From Alphaproteobacteria bacterium (GTDB taxonomy: Bacteria > Pseudomonadota > Alphaproteobacteria > Rickettsiales > JADKJE01), in the NCBI GenBank assembly GCA_016722515.1, contig JADKJE010000002.1, positions 62,001-126,000 of the forward strand: a stretch of DNA of 64,000 bases, in the 5' to 3' direction. The notes below the pieces were generated by a model that had not been told where the DNA came from, made no database searches, and saw nothing but the letters and a program-made list of their open reading frames with translations. Below, one piece after another: positions 58,111 to 64,000 of this stretch. The number at the start of each line of letters is the position of its first letter. The stretch's first letter is position 1. Both the position numbers and the translations under genes were made by a program.

Positions 58111-58611
58111 TTAATCAAACTCAGGTGATATTCTAATTTCTAATTCTCCATCTGCATTTATTTCGGTTACCAACATGAAGGCAGATAAACTTTTATCTGC
58201 CTCTTTTCTAGACAAAAATCTCTTGAACTCATTTTTAATATTATCAGGGGCATGTTGTGCAACCCTATTAACTATTTGATAAGGATCTATATCAGCTAAT
58301 AAACAACTATTATATGCTACAGCAAGTGCAAAAATAATATCCCTTACATCCTTTTCTTCTTTTGACGAAAATACATAATAAACCAGCATCGCTATTATTC
58401 TCTCGCTGCAAGATCTATTTTCATTCTTTAAACAACATAGTCTTTTGAAATCAGGATATTTCCATATGGCACCAAAATCCCAGTTGTCTAATATATATTT
58501 TCTTGTGTCTTCGGAGCTATTAAGGAAGAGCGAAACCAATTCAAAATAAGCATCGCCCCGATCTTCCGTTTTTAATATCTTATCAATTTTAGTATCCATT
58601 TTTAAATCCAT
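58111..58611 (-). CDS. Candidate CDI immunity protein A' (RLCCLK family)
   Basis: 166 residues, paralogue of the protein at 50952-51452, with the same NNWDFG.IWKYP, KRLCCLK and KSLSAF blocks and many differences between them. Its ATG follows the toxin stop directly, with no gap. Divergence from its paralogue parallels divergence of the two toxin tips, as expected for matched toxin-immunity pairs. It is intact, although the toxin gene before it has frameshifts. Confidence 0.72.
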   Translation of the reverse strand: MDLKMDTKIDKILKTEDRGDAYFELVSLFLNSSEDTRKYILDNWDFGAIWKYPDFKRLCCLKNENRSCSERIIAMLVYYVFSSKEEKDVRDIIFALAVAYNSCLLADIDPYQIVNRVAQHAPDNIKNEFKRFLSRKEADKSLSAFMLVTEINADGELEIRISPEFD

Positions 58612-59952
58612 TTAAGGCAATTGAAAAATTCCGATCTGCGCAGGAGAAACATAGTAATCGCCAATTCTCACATAGCCGGCTTTTTCGAGTCTTTTTATTT
58701 CTCGAGCCATTACAGTTGGTTGTCCCGCAAACGAGCCACCGGTTTGAATCGTGTTTCCTTCAATTGGAGAAGCTAGATAAAATGTTTGTCCATTTTCAAT
58801 GCCTGAATCTACCCATTGCATATTCTTTTCTATTGACCACTCAGGAATATCAAGTACTTCATGTCCTACCCAATCTTTAGCGACTTCAGTATCAGTAAGT
58901 CTACCTATCACTTTTATATTATTTGCCAATTCACCCATTTCAGTTGCCGCAGCGCCTACCGCCTTTTCTGGAGCAAACGCCGGAGCAAGAAATACCGCCC
59001 CAAAACCAATAATAGCATGCAATTGATCCGGCGTAAATTGATCATAGAGCCAGTTTCCTGCTGCATCTTTTTTAGCTCCCACATAATCATACAATGCATC
59101 CACCTCTGCATCACCGACTCCTTCTGCTACCACGGCACCTAAAACACCTCCACCTAGTGCTGAAGTATCAATGGCAATGGTGGGCTTGCTAAGTTCTGAT
59201 TCCGTAGTGGCAGCAAGTGGAGTGGGCCACACCCGTTTGATAATGGACTTGGTTGCGGCCTGTTGTGACGCGCACTGTATTACCACCATAAATAGCTGCG
59301 TGAATTTGCGTAGCGCGCGAGATAATATCAAACGAATCCGTCTGGCTGGCATCAACGCCGCTGCCTTCAATGAGGATAGTCCCCTTATCCACATAAAAAG
59401 AGGTAAGATGGCCGCTACTGTCTAACTGGGGAGTGCCCGTGGTAAGGGGGTGACTTTGGGCGTATTGATGAAACCACAGCCATTGCAGCTGATGCCGTTG
59501 GGATTCGCCACCACATATTCGGCCGTTTTACCCACGATTTCCGTCGAGCCGTTAAGGCCGGTGGTGTTAGTACCAGTGACTTCGTTAAGGATAATGGTTG
59601 CTTCGTGGCCGCTAGCAAGATTCGCATTGCCCTGGACAATACTACCAAGGGCTGAATTTGCTGTTGAAGCAGAATTATTAACAATTAACCCTTCGCTTCC
59701 TACTTGTAAGTCGGTTAATTGATTGTGAGAAACCCCCGCAGAAGAGGGAGTAGCAATGTTTTCAACCGGTGTATGATTAAGCGATTCAGCGACATTAGGT
59801 TGATTACCAGCAGGAGCGCCAACATCTGGCACAATCACCGTTTGCGCATAAGCCATCGAGCCCAGCACGGGCTGTAGTAATAAGATCGTAGACAATGTTA
59901 AAACAAGAAGGAAATCTAATCTCCTTCGTAGGGAACGATACATAAGGTTCAT
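58612..59952 (-). pseudogene. Degenerate short cdiA: TPS domain fused directly to toxin module A'
   Basis: From the ATG at 59952 (a TTG at 59985 is possible): signal peptide ending SMAYA, then a TPS domain like that of the large CdiA (NHTPVENIATPSSAGVSHNQ, NPNGISCNGCGFINTPKV). The frame breaks at a run of five Cs near 59455, continues in a second frame (GTILIEGSGVDASQTDSFDI), and breaks again at a CCC near 59223 before SKPTIAIDTSALGG. There it joins, near 59117, the toxin stem DAEVDALYDY and the A' tip ending at 58612. One C gained at the first site and one lost at the second would give a single frame of about 440 residues. The whole FHA repeat region is missing. Confidence 0.78.
58805..59117 (-). 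repeat. About 313-bp near-identical repeat, copy B (toxin stem)
   Basis: Second copy of 51657-51972, 7.1 kb away, same orientation. Its upstream edge is exactly where the TPS-domain fragment joins the toxin stem, so the repeat edge is the fusion point. Confidence 0.9.
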
Positions 59953-60165
59953 AAATGCCAAATACAAACGGGTGGCTGTTTTCAAGATTAGAAAATTGTA
60001 TAGCAGGTCGCAACTTTAGAAACAAGCGATTATTTTCAATTTTGGGTTTATAAAATTCTTGAACATATTTGATGTAAACGAATGGTGAATGTGAGCCCAC
60101 ATCTTCAAGAAAAATTAATCTCCTCCGCTCCATGATACCCATAGGTAAATTTATTGTTGTGTAGT

Positions 60166-61680
60166 ATGGACAAACTTTATTCTTCTCTCTTTCAATCTCT
60201 GTTAGATAACGAGTCTGGATTACTTGATCCGGCCAATCTGGTCAGCACATTGACGCATCACGGCTTATGCGTTGACCATGATGTGCGTTTGCGCGGCCTG
60301 AAAACGGCTCTTTCGCTTTTACCTTACGACACACAGCTTACACAACAATCGTTTTCCGAACTGGCTAAGCCGCATCTGTCGCTTCTAGAAAAAGCCCTTA
60401 AAGGACAATTGATCATCCCTGATTTTGAACATTTCACCGCAAAAATTCGGTCCATATTTGATCGGGTCGCCACAAACCATTCTGGCAAAGTTGCCGATTA
60501 TATTCCGCAACTGGCACGCACCAACCCGGATTATTTTGCCGTTACGGTGTGCTCAACCGATGGACAGATTTATTCACTAGGCGATTCACAGGTTCAATAT
60601 TCCGTGCAATCCACCTTTAAGCCCATCAATTACTGCATAGCCCTTGAATTGCTCGGTGAAGAAATGGTTCATGCCCATATGGGACGCGAACCAAGTGGCC
60701 TGGGATTTAATGCCCTCACGCTCAATGCTAAAGGCCTGCCCCATAATCCGATGATCAATGCTGGAGCCATCATGGGATGCTCACTCATTCAACCCGAATT
60801 ACCCCTGGCTGATCGTTTTGACCATGTCATGTCAACCTGGTCGGCATTGGCTGGACACGCGCGGATTGATTTTAACAATTCTGTATGCCTGGCCGAAAAA
60901 GACCAGTCCGACCGCAACGCCGCCCTGGCCCATTTTATGAGAGAAAAGAAAGCCTTCCTTCCTCATACCAATATTCGTGAAACACTGGATTTCTATTTTC
61001 AGTGCTGTTCTATTGAAGTCTCCACATCTATCCACGCCCAGATTGCTGCCACCCTCGCCAATGCTGGGGTCTGCCCCTTCACCAGTGAGCGTGTCTTTTC
61101 CAATGACACGCTCAAACACTGCCTGTCGCTGATGTATTCGTGCGGTATGTACGAATTTTCAGGTGAATTTGCATTCTCGGTGGGTATACCAGCCAAATCC
61201 GGTGCATCGGGAACGATTATGCTGGTTATCCCTGGAATTGCCGGCATTGTTATTTATTCGCCACGCCTCGACGACATCGGTAATTCGGTCAGGGGGGTTG
61301 AATTTAGTAAAGAGCTGGTGAAGCATTTTAATTTTCATAATTATGATAGCTTTAGTTATCATTCCGGCAAAGATGACCCCTGCCATCCCCGAGTAGAACA
61401 AGCCCTGCAGCAACAATTTGCCTTGATCGCCGCCGCCAGTCGTGGCGATCTTCATGAAATTCGCCGCCTAATCAGCCTGGGAACCGACATCAACCAGGGC
61501 GATTACGATGGCCGGACAGCCTTACACTTGGCCGTGTGCGAAAATCAATTAGCGACGGTCCAATTTCTTATTGATGCCCAAGCGGTTATCCATGCCAAAG
61601 ACCGTTGGGGCGCTTCACCGGTGGATGACGCTAAACGCCTGGGGTACAAGACGATTGAGGAATGCCTCATAAGTTGTTAA
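60166..61680 (+). CDS. glsA: Glutaminase with C-terminal ankyrin repeats
   Basis: About 504 residues from the ATG at 60166; a TTG 4 codons upstream is less likely. An N-terminal helical region (about 1-100) precedes the beta-lactamase-like glutaminase domain with the catalytic S-x-x-K in QSTFKPINY (about Ser149/Lys152), GREPSGLGFNAL, NPMINAGAIM and GIPAKSGASGTIM. The C-terminus (about 425-500) has two ankyrin repeats (DYDGRTALHLAVCENQLATV, DRWGASPVDDAKRLGY). It hydrolyses glutamine to glutamate and ammonia. This architecture resembles animal mitochondrial glutaminase more than the short E. coli enzymes. Confidence 0.93.
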   Translation: MDKLYSSLFQSLLDNESGLLDPANLVSTLTHHGLCVDHDVRLRGLKTALSLLPYDTQLTQQSFSELAKPHLSLLEKALKGQLIIPDFEHFTAKIRSIFDRVATNHSGKVADYIPQLARTNPDYFAVTVCSTDGQIYSLGDSQVQYSVQSTFKPINYCIALELLGEEMVHAHMGREPSGLGFNALTLNAKGLPHNPMINAGAIMGCSLIQPELPLADRFDHVMSTWSALAGHARIDFNNSVCLAEKDQSDRNAALAHFMREKKAFLPHTNIRETLDFYFQCCSIEVSTSIHAQIAATLANAGVCPFTSERVFSNDTLKHCLSLMYSCGMYEFSGEFAFSVGIPAKSGASGTIMLVIPGIAGIVIYSPRLDDIGNSVRGVEFSKELVKHFNFHNYDSFSYHSGKDDPCHPRVEQALQQQFALIAAASRGDLHEIRRLISLGTDINQGDYDGRTALHLAVCENQLATVQFLIDAQAVIHAKDRWGASPVDDAKRLGYKTIEECLISC

Positions 61681-61689
61681 GCTAGCGGC

Positions 61690-62832
61690 ATGACCGCTCA
61701 TGCCGTATCCACTCTTCATTTAACTGGGTTTAGGTGCTATCCAACGCTTCATTTGTCCGTTGGCAATGCGCCCGTTGTTCTGACAGGCTCAAACGGCGCC
61801 GGTAAAACCAATATTCTGGAAGCCCTCTCCTTTTTGTCTCCCGGCAAGGGGTTGCGCCAATCTGCCTTGGCCGATATCCTCACACGCAAACCGGAAATGC
61901 CCACTCCTCTTGCCCAAGAGTGGGGCATCGCCACGCTGCTTTGCACCCAAAGTGGTGACCATATTGAACTTGGCACCAGCTACAGCCTGGCTACACCGAA
62001 TAAACGGCTTATCAAAATTTCAGGCAAAATTACCCGGGACCAAAAAGCGTTAGCCGAAATCATTCATGTATCGTGGGTCACGCCGATGATGGATGGATTA
62101 TTTTTAGGAAGCTCGCGCGAGCGTCGCCACTTTTTTGACCGCCTCACATATGCGTTTCACCCCGATCATGCCAATCTGGTAAGCCAGTATGAAAAACTTC
62201 TTAAAGAACGGATGACCTTACTTCAGGAAGAACATTTTGATCCTATATGGCTTCATACGCTTGAACATCAACTAGCAGGATTAGCTGTAGCCATTGCCGC
62301 CAACCGCAATGACGCATTGTCGATTATACAGACATCCATCGATTTAACCCTAAGCGCCTTTCCTAAAGCGCTGCTGCGCATCGTAGGTCAGTGTGAAACG
62401 TGGCTGCAGGAGATGCCCGCCATTGAAGCCGAAGCGCTGCTGAGCCAGTCTTATTTAAAAAACCGAGACCGCGACCGGATTTCTGGGCGCAACCATGTCG
62501 GGCCACAAACCAGCGATTTAGCCGTAACCCACGGCATTAACCACATGCCCGCGCACCAATGCTCTACGGGAGAACAAAAAGCATTACTACTGTCGATTAT
62601 ATTGGCACATATACGCGCCAAAGTAACCTGGCATCAGCATCCACCGATCGTACTGCTCGATGAAGTAGTAGCCCATCTCGATATCACCCGCCGCCATGCT
62701 TTGTTTGAAGAACTGCTGCTGCTTAAAAGCCAAGCCTGGTTAACCGGAACGGATGCGTCGCTTTTTGAAGGGTTAGGTGGGAAAGCACAATTTATTAAAG
62801 TGGACGCAGGGCAATGTGTCCCCTGTGGATAA
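61690..62832 (+). CDS. recF: DNA replication/repair protein RecF
   Basis: 380 residues. The P-loop GSNGAGKTN at 33-41, the ABC signature CSTGEQKALLLS and the Walker B PPIVLLDEVVAHLD are in the SMC-like order. RecF helps load RecA at gaps. It starts 9 bp after glsA, so they may be co-transcribed; it is not next to dnaA, dnaN or gyrB here. Confidence 0.95.
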   Translation: MTAHAVSTLHLTGFRCYPTLHLSVGNAPVVLTGSNGAGKTNILEALSFLSPGKGLRQSALADILTRKPEMPTPLAQEWGIATLLCTQSGDHIELGTSYSLATPNKRLIKISGKITRDQKALAEIIHVSWVTPMMDGLFLGSSRERRHFFDRLTYAFHPDHANLVSQYEKLLKERMTLLQEEHFDPIWLHTLEHQLAGLAVAIAANRNDALSIIQTSIDLTLSAFPKALLRIVGQCETWLQEMPAIEAEALLSQSYLKNRDRDRISGRNHVGPQTSDLAVTHGINHMPAHQCSTGEQKALLLSIILAHIRAKVTWHQHPPIVLLDEVVAHLDITRRHALFEELLLLKSQAWLTGTDASLFEGLGGKAQFIKVDAGQCVPCG

Positions 62833-62885
62833 CAGTCAGCCGGCCACTTAGGGCATCTTTTGATGTCGTCGTAGCAGATAGTTAC

Positions 62886-62982
62886 GAATTGCGCTAGTCG
62901 CGCAATGAATATCGTGCTGGTTCTCCGATTTAGATGGGTACTGACTACGGCCCTCTACTCATCTAAAAGCCTAGGATGACGG
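62886..62982 (+). repeat. Interspersed palindromic repeat, copy 4
   Basis: GAATTGCGCTAGTCGCGCAAT, ATCGTGCTGGTTCTCCG, then an imperfect TTTAGATGGGT / ACTCATCTAAAA hairpin, ending in GGATGACGG. Same order as copy 3 at 49384-49483, on the other strand. Confidence 0.75.
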
Positions 62983-63026
62983 TTAAAACCGCATCATGGC
63001 TCATTTTTCGTTAGTTGGTAACAACC

Positions 63027-63593
63027 CTATTCCGTACCGGTCTCTTTCTTTCCAGAAATGATTTCCGACTTGCGGGCTTCATCGACTGCTAGATCAAGCT
63101 CCGTTTGCGTGCACAAGCCCAGCAACACCGGATCACGAGGTTTTATTTGGCCGATATTCCAGTGAGAGCGCTCACGAATACTTTTAATGGTATTCTTGGT
63201 GGTACCGATCAATTTGATAATCTGCGCATCCTTAATAGAAGGACAGTGCTTCAACAACCATGAAATCGCATCCGGCTTATCCTGACGGCGAGCAACAGGG
63301 GTGTAGCGGGCACGCTTAGAGTTTTTACGTTTAATTTCGTCAATCAGCTCCGCTTTTCTGGAGAGCAGTAATTTTGTGTTTGAATTTTTTTCACAGCGTT
63401 CAATCTCATCCCGGGTAAGCTGTCCGCCAACGATGGGATCAATACCAATAATGCCTGTAGCCACTTCGCCATCAGCAATGCCCTTTACCTCAAGCGGGTG
63501 AAGGTTGCAAAAATCGGCAATTTGGTCAAAGGTTAAAGACGTATTTTCAACCAGCCACACAGCGGTTGCTTTAGGCATCAGTAATTTAGACAT
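63027..63593 (-). CDS. trcR: DUF1013 cell-cycle transcriptional regulator (TrcR)
   Basis: 188 residues. MSKLLMPKATAVWLVENTSL, TFDQIADFCNLHPLEVKGIA and DGEVATGIIGIDPI are the family hallmark: a helix-turn-helix like sigma region 4, followed by a second HTH-like segment around residues 120-150 (CPSIKDAQIIKLIGTTKNTI). In Caulobacter TrcR binds RNA polymerase and acts in the cell cycle network. The gene is monocistronic and is a good marker of alphaproteobacteria. Confidence 0.92.
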   Translation of the reverse strand: MSKLLMPKATAVWLVENTSLTFDQIADFCNLHPLEVKGIADGEVATGIIGIDPIVGGQLTRDEIERCEKNSNTKLLLSRKAELIDEIKRKNSKRARYTPVARRQDKPDAISWLLKHCPSIKDAQIIKLIGTTKNTIKSIRERSHWNIGQIKPRDPVLLGLCTQTELDLAVDEARKSEIISGKKETGTE

Positions 63594-63747
63594 TTGTTAT
63601 TCCTTAAGGCTAGAAACATATATGTGGAGCGGATTATAGACGGTTGTGGGATAAAAGTAAACTGTTTCCTGCTCCGCTGAAGCTACGTAGGATCTGAGTT
63701 TTCGTTTTAATCAGGGAAACGCCCTGCGAAGCTTCAGCGAAGCAGGG

Positions 63748-63823
63748 TGGTGCCCAGAGCCAGAATCGAACTGGCGACACAAGGATTTTCAGTCCTTTGC
63801 TCTACCGACTGAGCTATCTGGGC
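63748..63823 (-). tRNA. tRNA-Phe (anticodon GAA)
   Basis: 76 nt on the minus strand: acceptor GCCCAGA/TCTGGGC, D-stem GCTC/GAGC, anticodon stem AAGGA/TCCTT with loop CTGAAAA, T-arm GCCAG TTCGATT CTGGC, encoded CCA. All stems pair. Confidence 0.97.
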
Positions 63824-63956
63824 ACATAAACCCCCCAGCAGTTGCTAGGAAAGTTGTCATCAAGACCCACCCTTATAAAAGAAAATCTTTAAACTGTCTA
63901 GTAAGAATCTTGCGCTATGCCTAAAAGATGGAATATGCTTTAGGTAGGGGAGAGGT

Positions 63957-64000
63957 ATGAAAGGCAGAGACACAAACAGCCATTTAAAATGGAAAGATAA
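63957..64000 (+). CDS. Possible start of a gene cut by the window edge
   Basis: An ATG at 63957 has a good ribosome site (GGGGAGAGGT) and 14 open codons (MKGRDTNSHLKWKD) before the window ends. Too short to identify. Confidence 0.3.
   Translation, partial: MKGRDTNSHLKWKD

Noticed and set aside
49770..59985. Insertion sequence or prophage driving the CDI array
   Set aside because: No transposase, integrase, phage gene or terminal inverted repeats were found; only direct homologous repeats.
59804..60142. 112-codon minus-strand frame upstream of and overlapping the second cdiA start
   Set aside because: Its second half is the TPS gene read out of frame and its first half has no recognisable pattern; most likely chance.

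Overview
The window is about 64 kb of a mid-GC alphaproteobacterial chromosome. The lineage is inferred from three things: a five-gene F1 ATP synthase operon (atpHAGDC) with no F0 genes beside it and priA plus a small transaldolase next to it; a DUF1013/TrcR cell-cycle regulator; and the general look of the proteins. FliI and FlhA show a flagellum. Genes for sulfate assimilation, biotin, histidine regulation and branched-chain amino acids argue for a metabolically capable, probably free-living cell. I cannot place it below class level.

Layout. 1-10.6 kb: a two-partner-secretion / contact-dependent inhibition (CDI) locus, with a TpsB transporter (cut by the window edge) divergent from a 2752-residue CdiA/FHA exoprotein. 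Its C-terminus looks like a serine lipase, and two paralogous lipoproteins (candidate immunity proteins) follow it. 10.8-19.1 kb: atpHAGDC, transaldolase, priA. 19.3-29.8 kb: DUF898 membrane protein + M48 peptidase, fliI, tRNA-Lys, flhA-msrA-msrB, an O-antigen-ligase-like protein, and a PhoR-like histidine kinase. 28.4-39.1 kb: a long minus-strand sulfate assimilation operon, cysI-cysG(N)-cysH-cysD-cysNC followed by a 1165-residue flavoprotein oxidoreductase and the kinase; cysD carries an apparent -1 frameshift. 39.3-44.6 kb: a tightly packed operon cmoA-like / isoprenylcysteine-methyltransferase-like / hisZ / bioH-like / bioC / bioD / tadA. 44.8-49.2 kb: groES-groEL and ilvB-ilvH.

49.7-60.0 kb is the most unusual region. 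It is a visibly AT-richer, minus-strand graveyard and reservoir of CDI modules. It holds the degraded N-terminus of a second cdiA fused directly to a toxin tip, a decayed FHA-repeat/DUF637 remnant, at least three C-terminal toxin tips or fragments, each followed by an intact candidate immunity gene, an orphan immunity-like gene and three tandem small three-helix membrane proteins. Duplicated blocks (about 313 bp and 118 bp) show that it grew and shuffled by recombination. Immunity genes are mostly intact while toxin carriers are broken, which suggests selection for keeping resistance to siblings.

60.1-64.0 kb: glutaminase with ankyrin repeats, recF, trcR, tRNA-Phe. A family of about 100-bp palindromic repeats is scattered between genes at four places. 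No rRNA, CRISPR array, complete insertion sequence or prophage was seen.
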